Source: JANXAZ01 sp037446605
Lineage (GTDB): Bacteria > Pseudomonadota > Alphaproteobacteria > Geminicoccales > Geminicoccaceae
Length of the DNA stretch: 34,197 nucleotides
NCBI GenBank assembly: GCA_037446605.1
Contig: JBBIIE010000021.1
Coordinates: 1-34,197 of the forward strand
Direction: 5' to 3'
In this document: one piece after another, positions 1 to 7,885 of the stretch
How positions within the stretch are numbered: the first letter of the stretch is position 1
Layout: each line of letters starts with the position of its first letter
Position numbers and translations under genes: made by a program
Notes under the pieces: generated by a model
Told to the model about the DNA's origin: nothing
What the model saw: the letters and a program-made list of their open reading frames with translations, nothing else
Database searches by the model: none

Positions 1-156
1 CTCACCGGCCACGTCGAGCTGCGCTACGACGACGAGCAGAAGCGGGTGGTCTACGAGCCGGTCCGGCTGCGCCAGGACTTCCGGACCTTCGATTTCCTCA
101 GCCCCTGGGAGGGCGGCGGCGGGGTGCTGCCGGGCGACGAGAAGGCGCGCGGCTGA
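1..156 (+). CDS. nuoC: NADH-quinone oxidoreductase subunit C (3' end only)
   Basis: This is the last 51 codons of nuoC in frame 1, ending at TGA 154-156; the start lies left of the window. The tail contains LTGHVELRYDDEQKRVVYEP followed by FRTFDFLSPWEG, the conserved C-terminal signature of the complex I 30-kDa subunit. NuoC sits in the hydrophilic connecting module next to NuoD and carries no cofactor. It is a separate gene here, not fused to nuoD as in Escherichia coli. About 100 very GC-rich bases with inverted repeats separate it from nuoD, the longest gap inside the nuo operon. Confidence 0.95.
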   Translation, partial: LTGHVELRYDDEQKRVVYEPVRLRQDFRTFDFLSPWEGGGGVLPGDEKARG

Positions 157-257
157 GCCGCTGCGGCGGGCCGCCGCGCCGGCCCGGGCTTGCCGGGGCG
201 CCGGCGGGGGCCGAGACAGCGGGCGGCGCGGCGCGAGCGGGAGGGTGACGGTCGGGC

Positions 258-1436
258 ATGGCCGAGACGAGGCTCGAGACCTTCGCGATCAACTTCGGGC
301 CGCAGCACCCGGCGGCGCACGGCGTGCTCCGCCTCGTGCTGGAGATGGACGGCGAGCTGGTCGAGCGCGCCGACCCGCACATCGGCCTCCTGCACCGCGG
401 CACCGAGAAGCTGATCGAGTACCGGCCCTATCTCCAGAACATCCCGTATTTCGACCGGCTCGACTACTGCTCGATGCTCTGCCAGGAGCACGCCTACGTG
501 CTCGCGGTCGAGCGGCTGTTGGGCTGCGAGGTGCCGATCCGCGCCCGCTACATCCGCGTGCTGTTCGACGAGATCACCCGCATCCTCAACCATCTGCTCA
601 ACATCACCACGATGGCGCTCGACGTGGGCGCCATGACGCCGCTGCTTTGGATGTTCGAGGAGCGCGAGAAGCTGATGGCGTTCTACGAGCAGGTCTCGGG
701 CGCCCGCATGCACGCCAACTACTACCGGTTCGGTGGCGTGGCGCGCGACCTGCCCGACGGCATGGAGGACCGGATCGCCGCCTGGATCGAGCAGTTCCGC
801 CCGAGGCTCGACGACGTCGACCACCTGTTGACCGACAACCGGATCTTCAAGCAGCGGACCGTCGACATCGGCGTGGTCAAGGCGCAGGACGCGCTGGATT
901 GGGGCTTCAGCGGGCCGATGCTGCGCGCCTCGGGGATCGCCTGGGACCTGAGGAAGGCGCAGCCCTACGAGGTCTACGACCGCATGGACTTCCTCGTGCC
1001 GGTCGGCCGGAACGGCGACTGCTGGGACCGCTACCTCGTGCGCATGGCCGAGATCCGCGAATCGATGAAGATCATGCGGCAGTGCCTGGAGCAGATGCCG
1101 GAGGGCCCGGTCCGCGTGCCGGACCAGAAGGTGACCCCGCCGCCGCGCGCGCTCATGAAGAGCTCCATGGAAGCCCTGATCCACCACTTCAAGCTCTACA
1201 CCGAGGGTGTGCGCGTGCCGGCCGGCGAGGTGTACGCGGCGGTCGAGAGCGGCAAGGGCGAGTTCGGCGTGTACCTGGTCTCCGACGGCACCAACAAGCC
1301 CTATCGCTGCAAGATCCGCTCGCCGGGCTACGTCCATCTCCAGGCGCTCGACTTCATGAGCAGGGGCCATCAGCTCGCCGACGTGGTGGCGATCATCGGC
1401 TCGCTCGACATCGTCTTCGGGGAGATCGACCGATGA
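258..1436 (+). CDS. nuoD: NADH-quinone oxidoreductase subunit D (49-kDa subunit)
   Basis: The 392-residue product is the usual length for NuoD. Near the N-terminus it shows NFGPQHPAAHGVLRLVLEMD, then DPHIGLLHRGTEKLIEY, both hallmarks of the 49-kDa subunit. The C-terminus ends in IGSLDIVFGEIDR, the standard family ending. NuoD and NuoB form the quinone-binding pocket next to cluster N2 at the junction of peripheral and membrane arms; the conserved His in the first motif and the Tyr near residue 90 belong to this pocket in characterised enzymes. The ATG start has a GGGAGGG Shine-Dalgarno sequence at 239-245, spaced a little long. The stop overlaps the nuoE start (ATGA), which suggests translational coupling. 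Confidence 0.98.
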   Translation: MAETRLETFAINFGPQHPAAHGVLRLVLEMDGELVERADPHIGLLHRGTEKLIEYRPYLQNIPYFDRLDYCSMLCQEHAYVLAVERLLGCEVPIRARYIRVLFDEITRILNHLLNITTMALDVGAMTPLLWMFEEREKLMAFYEQVSGARMHANYYRFGGVARDLPDGMEDRIAAWIEQFRPRLDDVDHLLTDNRIFKQRTVDIGVVKAQDALDWGFSGPMLRASGIAWDLRKAQPYEVYDRMDFLVPVGRNGDCWDRYLVRMAEIRESMKIMRQCLEQMPEGPVRVPDQKVTPPPRALMKSSMEALIHHFKLYTEGVRVPAGEVYAAVESGKGEFGVYLVSDGTNKPYRCKIRSPGYVHLQALDFMSRGHQLADVVAIIGSLDIVFGEIDR

Positions 1437-2059
1437 GCGCCGCCCCCGGTCGGAAGACGCCGCACGGCGCCATGGCACCGGACGTGGCGAGCTTCGCCTT
1501 CACGCCAGAGAACCTCGAGGCGGCGAGGGCGATCCTCGCCCGCTACCCCGCCGGCCGGCAGGCGAGTGCGGTCCTGCCGCTCCTCCATCTGGCCCAGGCG
1601 CAGCACGGCGGCTGGCTGCCCAGGGCCGCGCTCGACCACGTGGCCGAGTTCCTCGGCATGCCGAGGATCCGGGTGTACGAGGTCGCCTCCTTCTACGACA
1701 TGTACAACACCGAGCCCGTGGGCCGGGTGCAGGTGCGGGTGTGCACCACCACGCCCTGCTGGCTGTGCGGCTCGGACGGTGTCCTGAAGGCCGCGCGCGA
1801 GGTGCTCGGCTGCGAGCCCGGCGAAAGCTCGCCCGACGGCCGGTTCTTCCTGCGCGAGTTCGAGTGCCTGGGTGCCTGTGCCAACGCACCGGTGCTCTGG
1901 GTCGACGACGAGTTCTACGAGGACCTCACCTACGAGAGCGCCAAGGCGGTGCTCGAGGCGCTGGTCCGGGGGGAGCGGCCCACGCCGGGGCCGCAGTCGG
2001 GCCGCAAGGGCTCGATGCCGGCGGGCGGCAAGACCACGCTGCTCGAGGTGGGCGAGTGA
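1433..2059 (+). CDS. nuoE: NADH-quinone oxidoreductase subunit E (24-kDa, 2Fe-2S)
   Basis: The 208-residue protein is a thioredoxin-fold 2Fe-2S subunit of the NADH dehydrogenase module. Ligands for cluster N1a fit the family spacing: C104-x4-C109 (in VCTTTPC) and C145-x3-C149 (in ECLGAC). VYEVASFYDMYN is the conserved family stretch before the first ligand pair. The C-terminus carries a low-complexity Gly/Lys-containing tail after residue 185, as is common in alphaproteobacterial NuoE. The ATG overlaps the nuoD stop by 4 nt, and the TGA shares one base with the nuoF ATG (TGATG). A larger open frame extends upstream but only as a shadow of nuoD. Confidence 0.97.
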   Translation: MSAAPGRKTPHGAMAPDVASFAFTPENLEAARAILARYPAGRQASAVLPLLHLAQAQHGGWLPRAALDHVAEFLGMPRIRVYEVASFYDMYNTEPVGRVQVRVCTTTPCWLCGSDGVLKAAREVLGCEPGESSPDGRFFLREFECLGACANAPVLWVDDEFYEDLTYESAKAVLEALVRGERPTPGPQSGRKGSMPAGGKTTLLEVGE

Positions 2060-3342
2060 TGCTGCACGACCGCGACCGGATCTTCACCAACCTCTACGGC
2101 GAGCGGCCCTGGACCCTCGATGCGGCGCGCCGGCGCGGCGACTGGGACGGGACCGGGGATCTCGTCCTCAAGGGCCGCGACTGGCTCGTCAAGGAGATGA
2201 AGGAGTCGGGGCTGCGCGGCCGCGGCGGCGCCGGCTTCCCGACCGGGCTCAAATGGTCGTTCATGCCCAAGCAGAGCGCCGGGCCGGTCTATCTCGTGGT
2301 CAACGCCGACGAATCGGAGCCCGGCACCTGCAAGGACCGGGAGATCATCCGCAACGAGCCGCACAAGCTGATCGAGGGCTGCCTCCTTGCCGGCGCCGCG
2401 ATGTGGTGTACGGCCGGCTACATCTACATCCGCGGCGAGTTCGTCCAGGAGGCCAGGATCCTCCAGGCGGCGATCGACGAGGCCTACGCGGCGGGGCTGA
2501 TCGGCAGGAACGCCTGCGGCTCGGGCTACGATTTCGAGCTCTACCTGCACCGCGGCGCCGGGGCCTACATCTGCGGCGAGGAGACCGGGCTGCTCGAGAG
2601 CCTCGAGGGCAAGAAGGGCCAGCCGCGGCTGAAGCCTCCCTTCCCGGCGGCGGTCGGGCTCTACGGTCGGCCGACCACGGTCAACAATGTCGAGACGATC
2701 GCCGTGGCACCCACGATCTTCCGGCGCGGGGCGGCCTGGTTCGCGGGGCTCGGCCGGCCGGGCAACACCGGCACCAAGATCTTCTGCATCTCGGGCCACG
2801 TGAACCAGCCCTGCACGGTCGAGGAGGAGATGGGGATCCCCTTGAAGACCCTGCTCGAGAAGCACGCCGGCGGGGTCCGGGGCGGCTGGGACAATCTCCT
2901 GGCGGTGATCCCGGGCGGGAGCTCCGTGCCGCTCCTGCCCAAGGAGATCTGCGATACCGTCAAGATGGACTTCGACAGCCTGCGCGAGGTGCAGTCCGGG
3001 CTCGGCACCGCGGGCGTGATCGTGATGGACCGCTCGACCGACATCGTGAAGGCGATCGCCCGGCTCTCGAAGTTCTACATGCACGAGTCCTGCGGCCAGT
3101 GCACACCCTGCCGCGAGGGCACCGGGTGGCTGTGGCGGATGATGGAGCGGATGGCGCGCGGCGAGGCGGAGACCGCCGAGATCGACCAGCTCCTCGACGT
3201 CACCAAGGAGATCGAGGGGCACACGATCTGCGCGCTCGGCGACGCCGCCGCCTGGCCGGTCCAAGGCCTGATCCGGCACTTCCGGCCGGAGCTCGAGCGG
3301 CGCATCCGCGACCACAAGCTCGCCCGGCGGGCGGCGGCCTGA
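2059..3342 (+). CDS. nuoF: NADH-quinone oxidoreductase subunit F (51-kDa, FMN and NADH site)
   Basis: The 427-residue product is the electron-entry subunit of complex I and oxidises NADH with FMN. GLRGRGGAGFPTGLKW (residues 51-66) is the NADH/FMN glycine-rich signature, followed by VVNADESEPGTCKDR. GAGAYICGEETGLLESLEG marks the central flavin-binding segment. Cluster N3 ligands are C345, C348 and C351 (ESCGQCTPCREG) plus C391 (HTICALGDAAAWP). Length and motif order are complete. The start is fixed by the TGATG overlap with nuoE and by the MLHDRDRIFTNLYG start typical of the family. Confidence 0.98.
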   Translation: MLHDRDRIFTNLYGERPWTLDAARRRGDWDGTGDLVLKGRDWLVKEMKESGLRGRGGAGFPTGLKWSFMPKQSAGPVYLVVNADESEPGTCKDREIIRNEPHKLIEGCLLAGAAMWCTAGYIYIRGEFVQEARILQAAIDEAYAAGLIGRNACGSGYDFELYLHRGAGAYICGEETGLLESLEGKKGQPRLKPPFPAAVGLYGRPTTVNNVETIAVAPTIFRRGAAWFAGLGRPGNTGTKIFCISGHVNQPCTVEEEMGIPLKTLLEKHAGGVRGGWDNLLAVIPGGSSVPLLPKEICDTVKMDFDSLREVQSGLGTAGVIVMDRSTDIVKAIARLSKFYMHESCGQCTPCREGTGWLWRMMERMARGEAETAEIDQLLDVTKEIEGHTICALGDAAAWPVQGLIRHFRPELERRIRDHKLARRAAA

Positions 3343-3355
3343 GGCGGGGAGCGCC

Positions 3356-5419
3356 ATGCCCAAGCTCACCATCGACGGCCAGCTCGTCGAGGTCCCGCCC
3401 GGTTCGACCGTGCTGCAGGCCTGCGAGGCGGCCGGCCGCGAGATCCCGGTGTTCTGCTTCCACCCGCGCCTCAACATCGCCGGCAACTGCCGGATGTGCC
3501 TGGTCGAGGTGGAGAAGAGCCCGAAGCCGCAGGCCTCCTGCGCGCTGCCCGCGGCCGACGGCATGGTGGTCCGCACCGACAGCCCGGCGGTGCACAAGGC
3601 GCGCAGGGGCGTGCTCGAGCTCCTGTTGATCAACCACCCGCTCGATTGCCCGATCTGCGATCAGGGCGGCGAGTGCGACCTCCAGGACCTCACGCTCTTC
3701 TACGGGCCGGACAAGAGCCGCTTCCAGGAGAACAAGCGGCCGGTCGCCGACAAGTATCTGGGCCCGCTGATCTCGACCCACATGACCCGGTGCATCCACT
3801 GCACCCGCTGCATCCGCTTCCTCAACGAGGTGGCCGGGGTCGAGGAGCTCGGCGCGGTGCACCGCGGCGAGCACATGGAGATCACCACCTGGATCGAGGC
3901 GGCGCTCACCTCCGAGCTGTCCGGCAACATCGTCGATCTGTGCCCCGTGGGTGCGCTGAACTCGAAGCCCTACGAGTACCGGGCGCGCACCTGGGAGCTC
4001 AAGAAGACCGAATCGGTCGACGTGCTGGATGCCGTGGGCTCGTCGATCCGCATCGACAGCCGCGGCAACGAGGTCATGCGGATCCTGCCGCGCCTCCACG
4101 AGGAGGTGAACGAGGAGTGGCTCTCCGACAAGAGCCGGTTCGCCGCCGACGGGCTCAAGAAGCGACGGCTGGACGTGCCGATCCTGCGCCGCGGCGGCCG
4201 GCTCGAGCCGGTCGACTGGAGGACCGCGCTGGCGGCGGTCGCGGAGCGGATCCGCGCCACCCCGCCCGAGCGGATCGCGATCCTGCTCGGCGACCAGGTC
4301 GACTGCGAGACCATGGTGCTGGCCAGGGAGCTCGCCGCGCGGATCGGCACGCCGCACCTGGATTGCCGTCAGGACGGCGCGGCGCTCGGGTCCGAGCCGC
4401 GCGCCCAGTACCTGTTCAACACGACGATCGCCGGCATCGAGCAGGCCGACCTGTGCCTGCTGGTCGGCACCGACCCGCGGCACGAGGCGGCGCTCGTCAA
4501 CGCCCGGATCCGCAAGCGCTGGCGCCGCGGCGGCTTCCAGGTGGCGCGGATCGGCGTGCCCGCCGACCTCACCTACCCGGTCGAGGAGCTGGGGCTCGGG
4601 CCGCAGACGCTCGCCGATCTCGCCCAGGGCCGGCACAGCTTCGCCGAGCGGCTGGCCGCGGCCGGACGGCCGATGCTGATCCTGGGAGCCGGTGCGGTGG
4701 CCCGGCCGGACGGCGCCGCGGTCCTGGCGCAGGCGCACGCGCTCGCCGAGCGCGCCGGGCTCGTGCGCGAGGGCTGGAACGGCTTCAACCTCCTGCACAC
4801 CGCGGCGGCGCGGGTGGGTGGGCTGGAGCTCGGCCTCCTGCCCGGGCCCGGCGGGCGCGACGTGGCGGGTGTGCTCGCCGGGATCGAGGCGGGCGCGATC
4901 GAGCTCGTGCTGTCGATCGGGGTCGAGGAGATCGAGCCGAAGCGGCTCGAGAAGGCGTTCGTCGTGCATCTCGGCACGCACGGCGACCGCACCGCACCGA
5001 TCGCGAGCGCCATCCTGCCGGGTGCCGCCTGGACCGAGAAGAACGCCACCTGGGTCAACACCGAGGGTCGCCCGCAGCGCGGCCGGCTCGCGGTCTTCCC
5101 GCCGGGCGAGGCCAAGGAGGACTGGCGCATCCTGCGCGCGCTCTCCGAGGCGGCGGGGCTCGGCGTACCGCTCGACACGCTCGAGGCGGTGCGCGCGCGG
5201 ATGGTCGAGCTGGCACCGCAGCTCGGCGAGGTCGACCGGATCCGGCCGGCCGGATGGGGCAGCTTCGGTCGGCCCGGGCCGGTCGAGGCGGCGCCGTTCC
5301 GCTCGCCGGTCGCGGACTTCTACCGGACCTGCGCGATCACGCGGGCCTCCGCGGTGATGGCCGAGTGCAGCGCGCTCGCGGCGGCGCGCGTCCAGCCGGC
5401 GACCGGGACCCATGGCTGA
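3356..5419 (+). CDS. nuoG: NADH-quinone oxidoreductase subunit G (75-kDa iron-sulfur subunit)
   Basis: The 687-residue protein has the alphaproteobacterial NuoG layout. An N-terminal ferredoxin domain carries 2Fe-2S ligands C34, C45, C48 and C62 (cluster N1b). Next come H94-x3-C98-x2-C101-x5-C107 for N5, then C146, C149, C152 and C196 for N4. A molybdopterin-oxidoreductase-like domain, which binds no molybdenum in complex I, fills the rest. The extra N7 cysteine motif of E. coli-type NuoG is not seen. A GGGGAG Shine-Dalgarno sequence lies just upstream of ATG 3356. The 3' end overlaps nuoH by 8 nt in a different frame. Confidence 0.98.
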   Translation: MPKLTIDGQLVEVPPGSTVLQACEAAGREIPVFCFHPRLNIAGNCRMCLVEVEKSPKPQASCALPAADGMVVRTDSPAVHKARRGVLELLLINHPLDCPICDQGGECDLQDLTLFYGPDKSRFQENKRPVADKYLGPLISTHMTRCIHCTRCIRFLNEVAGVEELGAVHRGEHMEITTWIEAALTSELSGNIVDLCPVGALNSKPYEYRARTWELKKTESVDVLDAVGSSIRIDSRGNEVMRILPRLHEEVNEEWLSDKSRFAADGLKKRRLDVPILRRGGRLEPVDWRTALAAVAERIRATPPERIAILLGDQVDCETMVLARELAARIGTPHLDCRQDGAALGSEPRAQYLFNTTIAGIEQADLCLLVGTDPRHEAALVNARIRKRWRRGGFQVARIGVPADLTYPVEELGLGPQTLADLAQGRHSFAERLAAAGRPMLILGAGAVARPDGAAVLAQAHALAERAGLVREGWNGFNLLHTAAARVGGLELGLLPGPGGRDVAGVLAGIEAGAIELVLSIGVEEIEPKRLEKAFVVHLGTHGDRTAPIASAILPGAAWTEKNATWVNTEGRPQRGRLAVFPPGEAKEDWRILRALSEAAGLGVPLDTLEAVRARMVELAPQLGEVDRIRPAGWGSFGRPGPVEAAPFRSPVADFYRTCAITRASAVMAECSALAAARVQPATGTHG

Positions 5420-6437
5420 GCTCCTCGTCTCGACGATCTGGCCGGTCACGCTGCTGGTCCTGCAGATCCTCCTGATCGTCGTGCCGCTGCTCCTGGCGGT
5501 CGCCTATCTCACCTATGCCGAGCGCAAGGTGATCGGCGCGATGCAGCTCCGCCAGGGACCGATGACCGTCGGCCCCTACGGCCTGCTGCAGCCCCTGGCC
5601 GACGGGCTCAAGCTGTTCGTCAAGGAGACCGTGATCCCGACCGGCGCCAACAAGGTCGTGTTCGTCCTGGCGCCGATGATCACCTTCATCCTGGCGCTGA
5701 TCGGCTGGGCGGTGATCCCCTTCGGCGAGGGCATCGTGCTCGCCGACATCAACGTGGGCGTGCTCTACCTCTTCGCGGTGAGCTCGCTCGGCGTCTACGG
5801 CATCATCATGGCCGGGTGGGCCTCGAACTCGCGCTACGCCTTCCTCGGCGCGCTCCGCTCCTCGGCCCAGATGGTCAGCTACGAGATCGCGATCGGGCTG
5901 ATCATCATCTCGGTCCTGATCAGCGCCGGCTCGCTCAACCTTTCGGCCATCGTGCGCGCCCAGGGCGAGCAGGGCTGGTACGTCCTCTGGCACTTCCCGA
6001 TGTTCATGATCTTCCTGGTCTCGATCCTCGCCGAGACCAACCGGCACCCGTTCGACCTGCCGGAGGACGAGAGCTCGCTCGTCACCGGCTACAACGTCGA
6101 ATACAGCTCGATGACCTTCGCGCTCTTCTTCCTCGGCGAGTACGCCAACATGATCCTCATGAGCGCGATCGCGTCCGTCCTGTTCCTGGGCGGCTGGCTG
6201 CCGCCGCTCGCCGTCTGGCCGTTGACCTGGATCCCGGGGCCCTTGTGGCTGATCCTCAAGATCTGCCTCGTCCTGTTCGTCTTCATCTGGGCGCGCGCGA
6301 CCCTGCCGCGCTACCGCTACGACCAGCTCATGCGGCTGGGGTGGAAGGTGCTGCTGCCGCTGTCGCTCGCCTGGGTCGTGCTGACCGCCGGCGTGATGCT
6401 GGGCTTCGACCTCCTGCCCGGCGCGGCCGGCACCTGA
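5412..6437 (+). CDS. nuoH: NADH-quinone oxidoreductase subunit H (ND1)
   Basis: The 341-residue polytopic membrane protein links the peripheral arm to the proton-pumping arm and forms part of the quinone chamber. Conserved ND1 motifs are AERKVIGAMQLRQGP near residue 40 and ETNRHPFDLPEDESSLVTGY near residue 210, the latter being the acidic cytosolic loop facing the quinone site. About eight hydrophobic segments can be counted. The start overlaps the end of nuoG (CCCATGGCTGAG), so translation is probably coupled. The length matches bacterial NuoH, and nothing is missing. Confidence 0.98.
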   Translation: MAELLVSTIWPVTLLVLQILLIVVPLLLAVAYLTYAERKVIGAMQLRQGPMTVGPYGLLQPLADGLKLFVKETVIPTGANKVVFVLAPMITFILALIGWAVIPFGEGIVLADINVGVLYLFAVSSLGVYGIIMAGWASNSRYAFLGALRSSAQMVSYEIAIGLIIISVLISAGSLNLSAIVRAQGEQGWYVLWHFPMFMIFLVSILAETNRHPFDLPEDESSLVTGYNVEYSSMTFALFFLGEYANMILMSAIASVLFLGGWLPPLAVWPLTWIPGPLWLILKICLVLFVFIWARATLPRYRYDQLMRLGWKVLLPLSLAWVVLTAGVMLGFDLLPGAAGT

Positions 6438-6450
6438 GGAGCCAGGGACC

Positions 6451-6939
6451 ATGATCGCCCTCGACAAGGTCGCGCGCACCGTCCTCTGGCAGGAGCTGGT
6501 GCAGGGCTTCGCGATGACCCTGCGCTACATGTTCAAGCGCAAGGCGACCCTGAATTATCCCTACGAGAAGGGGCCGCTCAGCCCACGCTTCCGCGGCGAG
6601 CACGCGCTCCGCCGCTACCCGAACGGCGAGGAGCGCTGCATCGCCTGCAAGCTGTGCGAGGCGATCTGCCCGGCGCAGGCGATCACGATCGAGAGCGAGC
6701 CGCGGGCCGACGGCAGCCGGCGCACCACCCGCTACGACATCGACATGACCAAGTGCATCTATTGCGGCTTCTGCGAGGAGGCCTGCCCGGTCGATGCGAT
6801 CGTCGAGGGGCCGAACTTCGAGTTCGCCGCCGAGACCCGCGCCGAGCTCTTCTACACCAAGGAGAAGCTGCTCGCGAACGGCGAGCGCTGGGAGCGCGAG
6901 ATCGCCGCCAACCTCGAGCGCGACGCGCCCTACCGCTGA
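6451..6939 (+). CDS. nuoI: NADH-quinone oxidoreductase subunit I (TYKY, two 4Fe-4S clusters)
   Basis: The 162-residue protein is the 8Fe ferredoxin-like subunit that passes electrons through clusters N6a and N6b towards N2. Two classical ligand sets are visible: C63, C66, C69, C73 (CIACKLCEAICP) and C102, C105, C108, C112 (CIYCGFCEEACP). The N-terminus (FAMTLRYMFKRKATLNYPYEKGPLS, here described by its first residues) is the amphipathic segment that docks on the membrane arm. A GAGGAG ribosome-binding site lies 8 nt before ATG 6451, and the gap after nuoH is 13 nt. Confidence 0.98.
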   Translation: MIALDKVARTVLWQELVQGFAMTLRYMFKRKATLNYPYEKGPLSPRFRGEHALRRYPNGEERCIACKLCEAICPAQAITIESEPRADGSRRTTRYDIDMTKCIYCGFCEEACPVDAIVEGPNFEFAAETRAELFYTKEKLLANGERWEREIAANLERDAPYR

Positions 6940-6965
6940 GCCGGCCGCGGCGCGGAGAGCCTCCC

Positions 6966-7568
6966 ATGACCGTCGAGCTGATCGTCTTCTGGCTCCTGGC
7001 GCTGGTCGCCACCGCCTCGGCCGTGCTCGTGGTCTCGGCCAGGAACCCGGTGCACTCGGTGCTCTTCCTGATCCTCTGCTTCTTCAACGCCGCCGGCCTG
7101 TTCGTGCTGATCGGCGCCGAGTTCCTGGCGATGGTGCTGGTGGTGGTCTACGTCGGTGCCGTGGCGGTCCTGTTCATGTTCGTGGTCATGATGCTGGACA
7201 TCAACTTCGCCCGGCTGCGCGAGGGCTTCGCCAGCTACCTGCCGGTCGGCGGGCTCGTCGGCCTCGTGCTGCTCGCCGAGCTGATCCTCGTGGCCGGCAC
7301 CTGGGCGCTCCGCGAGCCGGGCGCGGCGGCCGAGGCGGGGCAGACCGCGGTCGACAACACGCGCGCCCTCGGCCGGGTGCTCTACACCGACCACCTGCTC
7401 GTCTTCCAGATCGCGGGCGTCGTGCTGCTCGTCTCGATCATCGGCGCGATCGCGCTCACGCTGCGCGAGCGGGTCGGCGTCAAGCGCCAGGACGTGGCCC
7501 GCCAGGTCCACCGGCGCGCCGCCGACACGCTCGTGCTCGAGCGCGTCGAGCCGGGCAAGGGGGTGTGA
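6966..7568 (+). CDS. nuoJ: NADH-quinone oxidoreductase subunit J (ND6)
   Basis: This 200-residue membrane protein has about five transmembrane segments. The ND6 signature occurs at residues 40-75: LFVLIGAEFLAMVLVVVYVG, then AVAVLFMFVVMMLD. That segment corresponds to the pi-bulge helix TM3 that transmits conformational change in complex I. ATG 6966 was chosen because the ND6 fold begins there; the open frame further upstream is only the alternate frame of nuoI. The stop TGA shares a base with the nuoK ATG (TGATG at 7566-7570). The C-terminal 30 residues are hydrophilic and basic. Confidence 0.96.
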   Translation: MTVELIVFWLLALVATASAVLVVSARNPVHSVLFLILCFFNAAGLFVLIGAEFLAMVLVVVYVGAVAVLFMFVVMMLDINFARLREGFASYLPVGGLVGLVLLAELILVAGTWALREPGAAAEAGQTAVDNTRALGRVLYTDHLLVFQIAGVVLLVSIIGAIALTLRERVGVKRQDVARQVHRRAADTLVLERVEPGKGV

Positions 7569-7879
7569 TGGGCGCGATCCCGCTCGGCCATTACCTGACG
7601 CTCGCCGCCACGCTGTTCACGATCGGCGTGTTCGGGATCTTCCTGAACCGCAAGAACGTGATCGTGATCCTGATGTCGGTCGAGCTGATCCTGCTCGCCG
7701 TCAACATCAACTTCGTGGCGTTCAGCGTGGCGCTCGGCGATCTCGCGGGCCAGGTGTTCGCCATGTTCATCCTCACCGTGGCGGCCGCGGAGGCGGCGAT
7801 CGGCCTCGCGATCGTCGTCGTCTACTTCCGCAACCGCGGCAGCATCGAGGTCGAGGACATCAACCTGATGCGGGGCTGA
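7568..7879 (+). CDS. nuoK: NADH-quinone oxidoreductase subunit K (ND4L)
   Basis: The 103-residue three-helix protein matches the standard NuoK length. Two membrane-embedded glutamates needed for proton transfer in characterised NuoK are present: E39 in MSVELILLAVNINF and E75 in AAAEAAIGLAIVV. The start at ATG 7568 is set by TGATG coupling with nuoJ and by the usual MGAIPLGHYL N-terminus. Six bases separate its stop from the GTG start of nuoL. Confidence 0.97.
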   Translation: MGAIPLGHYLTLAATLFTIGVFGIFLNRKNVIVILMSVELILLAVNINFVAFSVALGDLAGQVFAMFILTVAAAEAAIGLAIVVVYFRNRGSIEVEDINLMRG

Positions 7880-7885
7880 GCCACC

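Noticed and set aside
3200..5449. Long minus-strand open frame across nuoF-nuoG
   Set aside because: Very long antisense open frames are expected in DNA this rich in GC; the translation is Arg/Asp/Gly-rich without motifs, while the + strand encodes clear complex I subunits. The same holds for the other long antisense frames over nuoL-N, rnj, tmk-metG and the helicase.
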